Positions 10,694 to 21,177 of a stretch of DNA of 45,286 bases are shown here, piece by piece. Positions within the stretch are counted from its first letter, which is position 1. Every line of letters begins with the position of its first letter. The translations under genes and the position numbers were made by a program. Below the pieces are notes generated by a model. The model was not told where the DNA came from. It was given only the letters and a program-made list of their open reading frames with translations, and ran no database searches. The stretch covers positions 35,956-81,241 of the forward strand of contig NW_003217015.1 in NCBI RefSeq assembly GCF_000006405.1, read 5' to 3'. The stretch is from Perkinsus marinus ATCC 50983 (Eukaryota > Perkinsozoa > Perkinsida > Perkinsidae).

Positions 10694-12289
10694 GAGTCTC
10701 ACTCTCCCCTACTGGCTCGAGAGTTCACGTCCTTTTCTCAGCCTCCGTAAGGGTGTTCCGGTCACACATATCTTGAGCGATGTTGTATAGTGCTTCACAA
10801 CTACTACCACTAGTATTCGCGGTTTACGGCTAAAGTGCTTCGGTGGGTGACAGAATAGCATTAACATGGTTATACGATGGGACGGGTTTTGAAATGGCCC
10901 TGCGTTCAGTATTAAAATCGTATTTTCGACGCGACTATGTGTTGGGTTAGAAGTGGGAAGTGGCTGGAAATGCGCTTGAGGGCGTGGTGATTTTCAGTTT
11001 GGACTCGAAATTTTGTAAATACGAAAATGATATCTTCTTAAGTGAACGAATGCAGAAAATAGTTGTTGGTGGACAGGCTAAAACCGTCGTTTACCATATT
11101 GCGTTGAAACCACTTAATGGTGAGTGTGAGTGAACCAACACGGCACGACGGTACAGAGTTGCACGCGTGCGCAAGAAGGCATGCAGTCCTGATCTCAGCA
11201 ACAGGACAGTATCAGTCAACATCTTTCATCCGAGTACAGAAGACGATTCTGTGCATCCGTACAATCCTTTAGTCATGCGTGCGCTGCACGCGAACACACA
11301 CAGTAGTCGCTTCGGCTTGTGACCAGTGTTGTGGGTCCAGTTTGCCTGCACCGTTGCTATCTTATTTAACCTTCGCCTTTCTCTTCATAGCATATGAGCT
11401 CAATATCGCTTACTGTGCTGAGCATTGTGTGGTATTCGTACAGAACTGAGGTGCAGGTAGTGCGCTTATTATTATTGTCCTAGGGTCGTAGTATTGGTTG
11501 CTCTAGCTCGAGTTCCCTCGTTGTATTGTTCTTAGAGTTCATCAACCGATACCGCGACTCCCATAAGATTGGTTTTGCTTGTCTACGCTCAAGTCACGAA
11601 ATCCCCCAGTGTTATAACAATTGTGTCGGTACAGTTTCTCGAGTATCTTCCAAGCTGCGCTAGGCGAGTAGTGCTAATAGGTAATCATTAGTTAAACAAG
11701 TCTCAAGTAATTATCATTTCCCTGTGATACATGATCTCGTTAACCCAGGAGACTGGACGTATCCCTGCTACCCAGTGTTACACCAATCACGGTACATAGG
11801 GTTTGTGCCGAGGGCGTTCCTACATACCCTGTCGAATGATAGGCAGCAATCACAGCAGATAAGAACCGCAGCTCTGGTGAAAAACACTTGGTTTTTTGTG
11901 AAGTACCCTTACTCTATCCGTTCTGTGGAATGGGCGTAGACCGAAAAAATATGATCATATAGATCGCGGTTCGCTTACATTTTCGTCCTTCCGAAAAAAG
12001 CTTCAAAGAATTTTTTTATGAGCATTGCGAGTGGAATTCACCCTGGGGATTCCATTGGCATTCGCGCTCTCTAGGAGCTTGGTGAGTGCGTCACGCAAAA
12101 TTCACAAAAAACATCCTGGGTGCGTTGTGCATGGCCATGAATTTGTTTGGGGGGTTGTTCGACTTTCTCTTCAACTCAAGAACATGTGAATCTGCTATAA
12201 AAATCTTTTCAGGAAATCACATGTTACTGCCTAGCGTGCTGTTGATATCAAATTTTGAATTCGGGTTTTCATTGTAATTTTATGTCATC
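10694..12289. other. Intergenic stretch, no gene supported
   Basis: About 1.6 kb between the ERD2-like and SUGCT genes. Short ORFs (for example 11724-11939) lack family motifs and bordering splice signals. It presumably holds the SUGCT promoter. I see no repeat or RNA gene. Confidence 0.5.
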
Positions 12290-14199
12290 ATGCTGACTAC
12301 AAATAGAATCCCTATCGTATTCGAACAACGACGCACATCTCCTATCACATTATGGCGGGGCTTTAGCTCCTCCACTGCACCGCTCCCGCTGCACGGCGTT
12401 AGGGTCATAGACCTTACCAGGATCCTAGCAGGACCGTATGGGGGGATGATGCTAGCAGATTATGGCGCAGGTGAGAGACAGACGGCTCACCTTACTCTTG
12501 GACTCTTTGTGTGGTAGAGGTGATCAAAGTGGAGAAGCCTGGTGTTGGGGACGATGCTCGAGCCTGGGGTCCACCATTCACCCACAAGGGTCGTGAATCT
12601 GCCTACTTTATAGCTCCTAATAGGTAGACTGCCTTAGAGGAGATTAAGTCGTGCCTGTCAACACTACAGGAACAAGCATAGCATTGGAGTAAACTTGAAG
12701 ACTCCTGAGGGTCAGCAGATTATTAAGGATCTTGTTAAAGTCAGCGACATCGTCATAGGTTCCACGAATGTTGACAAGGGTGTGGTATGACTTTCCATCT
12801 CAGAAAATTACGTGCCGGGTACGTTGGCTAAGTATGGGCTCGATTATGAATCTTTGCGTAAGTTCAACCCAGCCCTGGTATACGGTAGTCTTACTGGCTA
12901 TGGTGACACAGGACCGGACAAGGATAGACCAGGTAGGTGATTGATCCAACGTGTCACCATCGTCTCTGACATAGGGTATGCTTTGATGGTGGAGGGCCGT
13001 TGTGGTATGATGGCATGCACGGGCATAGGAGATCAACCTGTTAAGATCGGCGTTGCTTGGACTGATATCCTTGCTGGTCTACACCTTCACGGTAAGTGAA
13101 TACAGTGCTTGTCAGTATTGTGTGCGAAATGTGCGTCATTTTCTGAGGTTAATGAGAATTGATATGAATCCCTACGTATACAATGTAACTACTGCTATGA
13201 GCAATTCTTTTTGTCATCCCGGGCTCGCCCAGGTTTGCCGAATTTAGTATGCAAACGAACGATGTGTCCGATTACAGCGCACTGCCCTTTTTACTTCATG
13301 ACCGCCATCCATTTTTCTCAGGTGGGGTATTGGCGGCCCTGTACAACGCCAAGGTGACTGGTCAGGGCCGGCATGTGAAATGCAGTCTGTTGGAGTCGCA
13401 AGTCTCTGCTATGGCTAATGTAGCCAGTGGTTACCTTATAGGTGGTGTAGAGTGCGCACGTATGGGGACGCAGCACCCGAATATCGTCCCGTATGGAGTA
13501 GGCTGCCCTTTGCCCCATGGGGCTCTCCTATTGCTCCTGGCAGGCTTTCCCCACCGCTGATGGTCACATAGTTGCTGGGGCATTGAACGATGCTCAGTGG
13601 AAGAGTTTTTGTAACGTCTTGGGCAGACCTGATTTAGAGGAGGATGAGAAGTAGAAGACTTTAGGGAGATCCCCATTCAGTGCTCTTGTTAGGTTCAAGA
13701 CCAACGAAGCACGCTGTAACCACAGAGATGAGCTCAATGGTATCTTAAATGAGATACTTAAAACGAAGAGGACAGAGGAATGGATGGCCCTACTTGACGT
13801 TTTGCCGCATAAGGAGCGACTCGCCCATGACAAGCTTCAGAACATGCAAGGGGTGAGTTGGACTCGGTTCTTGATTCGGGGGTCGAAAGCGTGTAGGTAT
13901 TCTCTGACCCGCAAGTCTTGGCAAGGGGGATGAAGTTGACAGTAGAGCACGCTACTGCAGGTACGGGTTTTGTTGCTATCGTCCTACCTCACGCACTGTG
14001 CTCAGGTCCAATTGATGTTGTTGGCCCCGCGGTGAAGTTCGAGCCGGCGCCTCTCAAGGGGGAGAAGTCCTTACCACCACCAGCGCTCGGTGAACACACT
14101 AAATGGGTGCTGCAAAAGTGTCTGGGCTACTCTGATGAGAAGATAGCGAGGTTGGCTGAAGACCGGATCGTCCACATCATGACTAATGAGCCATTGTAG
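12290..14199 (+). CDS. SUGCT: SUGCT-like class III CoA-transferase
   Basis: Ten exons join in phase to 440 aa: 12290-12470, 12518-12623, 12670-12758, 12804-12932, 12975-13091, 13322-13497, 13544-13650, 13693-13852, 13897-13960 and 14006-14199. Class III CoA-transferases move CoA between acids; the closest family by eye is succinate-hydroxymethylglutarate/glutarate CoA-transferase (SUGCT), usually mitochondrial. Motifs: [14 protein letters not shown] near residue 40, [51 protein letters not shown] (the Asp is the catalytic residue in the family), [15 protein letters not shown] and [10 protein letters not shown]. The first 30 or so residues (many Arg/Thr/Ser, no acid until Glu12) suit a mitochondrial presequence. 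Nine introns; eight are 42-47 nt and one is 230 nt. Intron 12759-12803 contains GGTGTGGTAT. Alternative: alpha-methylacyl-CoA racemase of the same superfamily. Confidence 0.93.
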
Positions 14200-14323
14200 A
14201 GCATTTCACTACACGAGCCCAAGAGCGCATGGTCTTCTATATAACTTCTTTCAAGTCAGAAAAGTTCGTATGCTCAGGGCCGAGCTACTCAGTTTTGATA
14301 CTCACGGTGGAGGTTTTGTATGA

Positions 14324-14781
14324 GTATTTTACTCTCGGAGTCTCAGAGGGCTGAAAGATTGTCGGCCAGTTCATATCTTTCGCCGTGGGGCTCTGACGAT
14401 TATCGACTTTCTAAATGCACGCCTTGTGTCTGTGGAGTGTGAACAAGTCTTTGATGTAGCTATGATAAGGACATCTGGAGTCTAGGTCTTGAGAAACAGG
14501 TTGAAAGCATATACATTTCGAACGCGGTCGTATACTGTTGGTCTTCCACAACCAGTAGGGTTGAGTTCTACTCGAAAGGCTCTACTGTGTATTGGGCACA
14601 GGACCAAGAAGGAGCTATCAAGGAGTTAAACCTTCCTATGTCTGGACATCGTGAGTTTCCTGAGTTCAGCAGTTGCTGACAAATGAGCATCGACTGGGCT
14701 CAATCAGCAGCCTCCAGGCTTGTGATTAGTGGCGAAGTGGAGTTTCTCTTGAATGACGAAGACTCAGAGGGCCGAAGTTGA
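14324..14781 (+). pseudogene. Possible decayed orphan gene or isolated exon
   Basis: One reading frame stays open over most of about 460 nt with coding-like content (FRRGALTIIDFLN, ESIYISNAVVYCWSS, STVYWAQDQEGAIKELNLP). It is interrupted by two in-frame stops and by no splice sites I can use. I do not recognise a family. It lies between SUGCT and the first TLC gene and could be a dead gene, or an exon of something I failed to assemble. Confidence 0.35.
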
Positions 14782-14850
14782 ACACCTATAAAATACGCTT
14801 GGATTCTCTATGTCTACTGGTGTTACTCGTCACAAGAAGCGATAGCGCAT

Positions 14851-14893
14851 GCGTGCAAAGACGCACCCGGGTTCGATCCTAGGGTCCGTATTT
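14851..14893 (+). other. tRNA T-arm-like sequence with T-run
   Basis: Plus-strand GCACCCGGGTTCGATCCTAGGG resembles a B-box. It is followed by TCCGTATTTTTTATTT, a T-run like a pol III terminator. The T-stem is poor and no cloverleaf can be drawn. It sits in the 5' region of the first TLC gene. Confidence 0.4.
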
Positions 14894-14962
14894 TTTATTT
14901 CGCATCTCCCCAGAGGCTCAACAAAGTGAATATTTATTTCTCAGCGTGTTAGTTTGTATATC

Positions 14963-16040
14963 ATGGTTCAGCCAGTATTCGAAGACTCAACGGTAGCCCT
15001 ATCATCGTGTTTCCTCTGCGGAGTGCTCTTCTTTGCGGAGTTCTACCGCCTCAAGGGGGATGTTAATAAAGCGAGCCAATACGTGGCAATGTTCCATCAT
15101 GTTGTCTCTACTGTACTAGCAGCTGCTGTCATCATTATCAACTGGGACTCCCTATGGACCTTGGCTAGCTTCGGGTAAGGCAACAGGACACCAAGGAAGC
15201 ACCTTATGGGTTTTTTCATACTAAGCACGTGTGTTAATAGCAACTAGAGGCTCTCAGTGATAGAGACATCGCAACAACTACTTCATAGAGTGGCATCCAG
15301 TTGAGAATCATCCTTAAACTACTGTATGGCGACTTTCAGGTACAACACTGACTATTCCCTCGTCAACATACTACAACATTTCAACATTGGCTATTTCACA
15401 TACGACCTGGCCCATGTTCTCACTTGGGACCGCAAGTTCCTCGGTCATCATGTAGTTGCCATTGCTGGTAGCTCCTCTCCTTCCTATGAGGTCGCGTCTT
15501 ATGCCGTTTTCAGGTTTCCTTACGTCTGATGTCGCCAATGTATTCGGCCTGGCTAATGCTGTGAACACTTTCATCACGGAGTTGGGTTCAATAATGTACA
15601 ACTACTACAATACTAGACGCTCTACTACGACCTATACAGTCTTCGTGGTAGCGTATTCGATCTCGAGAGCCTTCTTACTAACATGGAGTTTCCGTGTGCT
15701 CTGGCAAGCGACTCATCCTCCGGCCGATTACGTGTACCCATTTTGGGCGCCTTATGCGATGGTCATTTTGCAGTCGTCAATTTTCATCATTAACTTCAAG
15801 TTCCAGTTAACTCACTTGAGGAAACTATATAGGATACTCTCCGGACAGAAGGCCGCACCAAAGCCAGTCAAGAGTACTGAGACTGAACTGCAGTCGGGTG
15901 GAGAAGCGGTCAACAACAACAAGGAGGAGGAGGAAGAGGAGGAAAGCGTCAGCGACGATGAGAATCCGGCCATTCCAAAACGAATTTTACGTAATCGTGC
16001 TAATGGTGTTGCCCTTGGAGAGACGACCACAGTAGCTTAA
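14963..16040 (+). CDS. TLC-domain membrane protein, copy 1
   Basis: Three exons (14963-15174, 15340-15467, 15514-16040) give 288 aa. TLC (TRAM-LAG1-CLN8) proteins are ER or plasma-membrane proteins with about five to seven helices, linked to lipid sensing or synthesis. Seen here: several hydrophobic helices, MFHHVVSTVLA, FNIGYFTYDLAHVL, DRKFLGHHVVAIAG (paired His of TLC), ANAVNTFITELGSIMYNYYN, then a charged tail with a Glu run (about residues 240-260) and R/K clusters. Intron 1 is 165 nt, intron 2 is 46 nt. The ceramide-synthase Lag1 motif is not complete, so a TLCD-type role is more likely than ceramide synthesis. The neighbour 16269-17596 is a tandem paralogue. ATG 14963 is chosen because nothing upstream extends the family match. 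Confidence 0.85.
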
Positions 16041-16268
16041 CAAAGGTCTTCCTTAAATACCATCAATATCATTCATCGGAGTTGTTTCTACTGAGACTGC
16101 TATTTACCGAGGCGTTGATCCATGGATCAAAGCTGACCTAAAATACCCTGTGAGAATCGCTCACAGCCCTTTATGCTCGGGCGGATTGTTGAGTACTTTC
16201 CTCGACTACAGCGTCGTGTTGGTTGGGGAGAACGATGATATGTATAAAGTGTCGAGGCGCTGTTCTCG

Positions 16269-17596
16269 ATGTCTCAGTATTCGTTTTTACGTCCTTCTTG
16301 GTCACCTCCTGCTAACCTACCTTGGGACGATAGGAAAGGTCCTAAAGTAGCAGCCGTGATGTTCACTGAAGACCCGACTGGTGTCGTCACATCCTTTTTC
16401 CTATGCGGCTCGGTTTTCATGTTCTACCTCTACCAGAACGGGAGTGTTCGAAAGTCGTGCGATCTTGCCTCGATGTTCCACCATGTGACAGCGATGGTGA
16501 TAGCTCTTGCGGTGATCATCCTAAACTGGGATGAGCTGGTCTCGACCAATGCCTCTTACGCGTAATAGAAGGCACATGGACGAGTGTCGCCGACTTCGTA
16601 TTTTTAGGTATAATTCGGATCATAAGTTGGTCAATACACTACAGTACTTCAACATAGGCTACTTTTTGTATGACTCAATACACGTGTTATCGTGGGACAG
16701 GAAGTTCATCCCTCATCATGCTGTGGCTATCGCTGGTAATAAAGGGACATACTAAGCGTAGTAGGCCCTACCTAGTCGTGTTGAGAACCATTCACAGTGA
16801 AAAAAGTATCAACGTGAATACCTCTTTTCGAACCGAGGCAAAGAACGCCCTATTTGGTCGTCACTGAGGGTAGGGAACTCTCGGATGTTGCGGTTTTTGG
16901 AGCTATATGGCAATATCGTTGCTAGCGTTGAAATATATGCTCGCTTTTCTCAGCTGATAACAGCAGTTTCCTCGCTAGTCCAAGAAGTAAGCATACGAAT
17001 TTGAGTAGAAGTGTATAGAAAGCAACAAGAATTTCGCGAATTTCCATATTGTCACCAACACATGTAGTTGAGCATATGCATATTCTCCAACACTGATCGT
17101 TACTATCCTGTCAGGTTTTGGTCTGTCGGATGTCTCAAACGTTTTCGGTCTGGCAAATGCCGTGAATACTTTCATCACGGAAATGGGGTCTGTCATGTAC
17201 AACTACTACAACTCGCATAAGTCCACCAAGACCTATATCGTATTCGTGGCGGCCTATTCTGTATCTAGGTTGGTCTTCCTGGCGTACAGCGTGTTAGTTT
17301 TCTACCAAGCTTTGACCCCACCACTGGAGTCGGTGTACCCTTGGTGGGCCCCTCTAGTTATGATATCTCTCCAGGCGATGCTATTCGTGGTGAATTTAAA
17401 GTTCCTCCTCACACACTGCCGCAAACTGAGGAGAATCTTGCGGAAGCAACGAGAGGAAACGGGAAGTAAATGCCAACGGAAGGCCGCGACTACGACAACG
17501 GTCGCTGAGGAATGTGTGATTTCTGACGATGAGAAAACGGCGCGGGAGAGTAAGGTTCCAGTGATTGGGAGGAATCCTTCACAATGGCCAGCTTGA
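16269..17596 (+). CDS. TLC-domain membrane protein, copy 2
   Basis: Three exons (16269-16561, 16608-16735, 17115-17596) give 300 aa. Tandem paralogue of the gene just upstream: same exon phases, same 128-nt middle exon, and shared blocks (FNIGYFLYDSIHVLSWDRKF, HHAVAIAG, GLSDVSNVFGLANAVNTFIT, GSVMYNYYNSHKS). The N-terminus is longer and distinct (SQYSFLRPSWSPPANLPWDD). Intron 1 is 46 nt where copy 1 has 165 nt; intron 2 is 379 nt where copy 1 has 46 nt, and it contains copy B of the 80-bp repeat. The function is inferred only from the TLC domain. Confidence 0.86.
17026..17094 (+). repeat. Dispersed about 80-bp repeat, copy B
   Basis: Inside intron 2 of the second TLC gene, sense orientation. 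Shares GAATTTCCATATTGTCACC, CACATGTAGTTGAGCAT and GCATATTCTCC with the other copies. The paralogous intron in TLC copy 1 has no such insert and is 46 nt. Confidence 0.78.
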
Positions 17597-18347
17597 AATG
17601 CTGAGGGTTTACAGTAGCAACTAAAGTGTAGCTCTTTTCATTGCTCTTTGTGGTGTTGAGATAAGTGATTGCTCTGGGGGGGATATGGTCGGAAACATAC
17701 AACAGCGTACACAACACACGACAGGAGTTTGTGAGAGAATGTTCATACTCATCGGAGTAGTGGTTAGCTAGGTATGGGTTGGAAGGTCATCGAAGCCTAC
17801 ATCACACAGCTTGTTCTGTTCTGTTTTGGTCCTGTCTGACATCCTAGCGTAGGATTCCTAGGGTATTACAGTCTCTCCCATCTCTAGCTGATCTGAGCGA
17901 TGCCGCCTACTTCATATGCATGCTAGAAAACTGCTAGTCGTGGGCACCTCGAATTCATCATCTGCAAGACGCTGTTGGTCATCTATAAGCATCTATAGAG
18001 CTGCCAGCCCTCTCTCCTTGGGGTCACTGTTGTGCATGTCCTGGCCTAAGACAGAGCCTTGACAGATCCAAAGTTAAGGCGATGAGTCATCGCCCATTGT
18101 CATCGTCGATGACAATGGGCACGAAACGTGTAGAGAAAGACGGACGCATGAATGCTACCAGAGACGACCATGGACAAATTCGGGGAAGGTTGGGATCACC
18201 ATAATCGATGAGCCTAAGGCTTTCGGTGAAAGAAGATACGGCTATAATATGGGTTCGGCATGTATATCCATGCACTATGCGATACTCTTTCCACTTGCGT
18301 TTGAGTAGGCGTTTCGGGATTCGACCGGATTGGTGTTAGCCATCAGG
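17597..18347. other. Intergenic region with perfect palindrome
   Basis: About 750 bp after the second TLC gene with no supported gene. At 18092-18120 two perfect 14-bp arms (GCCCATTGTCATCG and its complement) flank a single T. Confidence 0.55.
18092..18120. repeat. 14-bp inverted repeat with 1-nt spacer
   Basis: Left arm 18092-18105, spacer T at 18106, right arm 18107-18120, all 14 pairs perfect. It lies about 230 nt before the RING gene start. It could be a cruciform-forming binding site, a small fold-back remnant, or an assembly artefact. Confidence 0.9.
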
Positions 18348-18892
18348 ATGCCACCAAGACGTTCAGTTGCCGCTAAGGCCGAGGCCGCCCCTCTTGCCTA
18401 CAAGCTACGTTACTGTGATAAGGACAGCATATCCCCAATTTACACTGTTCGGTCTGTTGCGAGGTCAGCTCTACAACAGCATCTACCTTGTTCTTGTGCA
18501 TGCGTGCCGATGATGATGAATAGGTCTTCACTGACCCTGTCTGTGCTACGCCTTGTGGTCATACCTTCTGTCGGGAATGCCTCTATCAGTGGCTCGAGCT
18601 CAGAAACACAACCTGCCCAGAGTGGTAGGTGATACCTGAGCTCGCAGTGCGTAATCTCTGATTCCAGTCGTGCTACGATTATCAAACAGAATTGCCATAA
18701 CGATCTCATGGCCCGAAAGTTCCTCGATGAACAGGACGTGTAAGCAGCCGCCCATGCCCTACTCAGACGATCGCTAGCGTCAGGTATTGTCCATTCCGAG
18801 GTTGCCAGTGGGACGGTAAGCATGGGGACCTCGAGGCCCATATGGGAGACTGTGATTGCGATCCCAGTAGAGTGCCGGATTTCTTAAAGTGA
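18348..18892 (+). CDS. RING and TRAF-type zinc-finger protein (partial model)
   Basis: ATG 18348 starts MPPRRSVAAKAEAA. After an unresolved first intron, exons 18524-18624, 18668-18739 and 18784-18892 join in phase. They encode FTDPVCATPCGHTFCRECL, then TCPECRATI, which is a RING core (C-H-C-C-C-C), followed by VYCPFRGCQWDGKHGDLEAH, a TRAF-type zinc finger. Such proteins are usually E3 ubiquitin ligases or adaptors. The first Cys pair of the RING is not visible in my model, so either the first splice is wrong or this site is degenerate. The C-terminus may extend past TGA 18890 by another intron (GTGAAG...GTTGCTCAG at 18889-18936), so the true end may be near 19.7 kb. Confidence 0.7.
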
Positions 18893-19044
18893 AGAGCATT
18901 TCCTCGGGAGGTGTATGTTCAGTGTTCGTTGCTCAGATCGTCATCCCTAGATGATCCAGAGGGTACAGTGGATGGTGTGGTGATGGGAGGGGCCCTAGGG
19001 TGATGAGAGGCCCTTAGGCAGACGAACAAAAAGGTCCCCTTTAG

Positions 19045-19245
19045 ATGGAGTTATTACGACAGAATAACTCGAGTCTATTCAAGGCAGCCGAGCAGGGCTT
19101 TTTTACTCGTTCTGCCGTCCCTGTGGAGGAGATACTGGACGACGACGATGAGGGCAGTAAGGAGGGGAACGCTCCATTGTCACATGAAGGCTCCCTACAT
19201 GGTAGACATGACTCAGCCTCCCGAGCCCACATAGAGGGAAAGTGA
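19045..19245 (+). CDS. Candidate exon or small ORF with acidic patch
   Basis: Open frame from ATG 19045 encoding MELLRQNNSSLFKAAEQG, then an acidic EEILDDDDEG segment. A 45-nt GT...TTTAG stretch ends just before the ATG, so it is probably an internal exon of the RING/TRAF gene rather than a gene start. Downstream frames around 19326-19580 (LVNELLLLLYDERISKE) and 19580-19640 (AYAMIQHVAASLPDRL) also look coding on this strand. Confidence 0.35.
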   Translation: MELLRQNNSSLFKAAEQGFFTRSAVPVEEILDDDDEGSKEGNAPLSHEGSLHGRHDSASRAHIEGK

Positions 19246-20209
19246 AGCGATTGCCATACCAGATTCCTGACCTAATTACTATCCATATATGTCACTATTA
19301 CTGCTCACGTTAAGCGTAATCTTGAAGCCTGGTGTTGGTCAATGAACTGTTGCTGCTACTGTATGATGAGAGGATCAGCAAGGAGATAGTTTATCGGTAC
19401 TCTACGGAGGGTAGGTCACCACATCGACAGTGTCGATTCGACACCTTCAGTTCTGCGAAAGCTACCATCACTATGGACCAGCATGAGCTTTCTTTATACC
19501 CCTGTGCTATAGGTGACGGGGAGGCGTCCGTTTGTGAGGACACTCTCCTTCGAGATCGAATCTTGACAATTGATGAATAGGCGTATGCTATGATACAGCA
19601 TGTTGCAGCGTCACTACCCGATCGCCTGGTGACAAGAAGTGGAGCCTACCCTACTATCGAGTGGCCGGCCTCTGGCCCTTGTATAGGTGTCCACGAATAA
19701 GTAACAACAATTTTGTCATCAAGACTCCCATTGTCTTGTTGTTCAGGTCCCCCGGAGTATTGTACGAATGCGACTACATCAAAGCAAGAAGGCTGCTGCC
19801 CAGGAGGGGCTACTGGCCTCAGTGAGGTCCCTTCAACAGCGACCCGCACTGCTGGAGGCGTGATCAGCGCAGCCTCATTGTCCATCACTAGCATGGTTAG
19901 AGATGCTTACGGTTCAAGTTTAGTCTTTCGACCCAAATCTGTATTCAGGATCCGCTGTCCTGCTCACCATACCATTTTAAGTGAGTGAGATGTGGATCTC
20001 ACTGGTAGCATTCTGACGTGGTTTTATGAGGTATGGAAGCGGACAGTCTCGCCGTCACAATCGTGAAATGACATCACGCGGAACAAACTACTGACTAAGT
20101 AAGTATTGACTATTTCCTGACTGCTTATCTGGAACTTAGAACTTGTATGTTTCGGACAACACTGAGAGGTGAACAATATTCAGCACAGCATGATGATCAT
20201 TAGATCTTC
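19246..20209 (+). other. Unresolved stretch, coding pieces on plus strand
   Basis: Contains several short open pieces with intron-like GT...AG gaps of 40-58 nt (for example 19405-19444 and 19535-19581). I could not join them into one phase-consistent model. No recognised domain. From about 19710 to 20209 I see nothing firm. Confidence 0.3.
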
Positions 20210-20665
20210 TTATCGATGCTTGCAGATTGCCTTCACCATATACTGTTCCTTCAGGAAGGGCTTGGGGTTGCCGAAAATATTTGAATACTGTCTCACACCA
20301 GCTATGCATTTATCTAATACGCTGTTGTACACTCCAGGAGGTACCGGCAGTCTCTCGACCTCCTTGATGTCCCTGACAGTAGGGGTATGTGTTACCGAGA
20401 GTTAGAACATGACTTACCCAGTCAAGTGATTGGCTGGGCACCTCCAGGCAACTGGATGAACCTTCCCGTCTGTCACACTGAACCATATGGTCTTATATGA
20501 TGCACCTTCAAAGTACGATAAGGAGCAGTCGGGATCTATCTGTTCAGCATCGTCGATATGCAGTTCTTGGGGACCACCGTTTTTCAAGGGGCCATCCACC
20601 TAAACGAAGTGGGTGTAAATAGTGGACTCGCCATAGCATCTAACCTTCAATTGACCCCCGGACAT
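20210..20665 (-). CDS. Small orphan protein, 121 aa
   Basis: Three exons (20665-20645, 20599-20418, 20372-20210) with two 45-nt introns join in phase to 121 aa: MSGGQLKVDG..., GASYKTIWFSVTDGKVHPVA, then PPGVYNSVLDKCIAGVRQYS and the end AICKHR. There is no signal peptide or membrane helix. I do not recognise the family. Exact phase across both introns and typical intron size support a real gene. A 7-bp inverted repeat (AGTGAAC/GTTCACT) lies just upstream of the ATG. Confidence 0.65.
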
Positions 20666-21177
20666 AGTGAACCCTTCGTTCACTTTTCGTCGAGTCAGGG
20701 CAAAAGTGCTGCTTAATACCCAGTAAAGATGCAGGAGAAAGCTCATTGCTGCAACTCGCAAAACGTCCCTTGGAAACTGCGCACATGCTGTATTTTCGGG
20801 CGTGCGCTACTTACAAAGCGCTGGTTTACCGACTGGTGGGCAACACCCCTCAGAGGTTCAAAGGGAAAACATTTGGGGTTGTCAAAGGCCATATGCTCAC
20901 AGAAAAGAGGACGCTCAGTGTTGATTTTCCCCGAACGTATCGGTATGATGCACTTTTGGCGTAGGAACCTCCGGACGAATCGAAACTATAACAAAATATG
21001 TATTTGACCACAACAGCAAATAGCTTGTTCACACCACCCTAGTCATGTTCATGGTTTCAGTGAAGGAGTCAGTTAACAACAAAAGCATCATTTAGCCACA
21101 TTCATTCAACGAACTCTTCCTCGCTTCTCTCCGCCTGAGAATGAGAACGGTCATATCAAACCAGGGTTAAGAGACCT
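20666..21177. other. Intergenic, no gene supported
   Basis: About 510 bp between the small orphan gene and the end of secreted paralogue A. A plus-strand ORF at 20746-20964 lacks splice support and family motifs. Nothing else seen. Confidence 0.4.

Noticed and set aside
12770-12803. A 24-nt intron in SUGCT
   Set aside because: A 45-nt intron starting at 12759 gives the family-conserved join DIVIENYVPG, so the ultra-short form is not needed.
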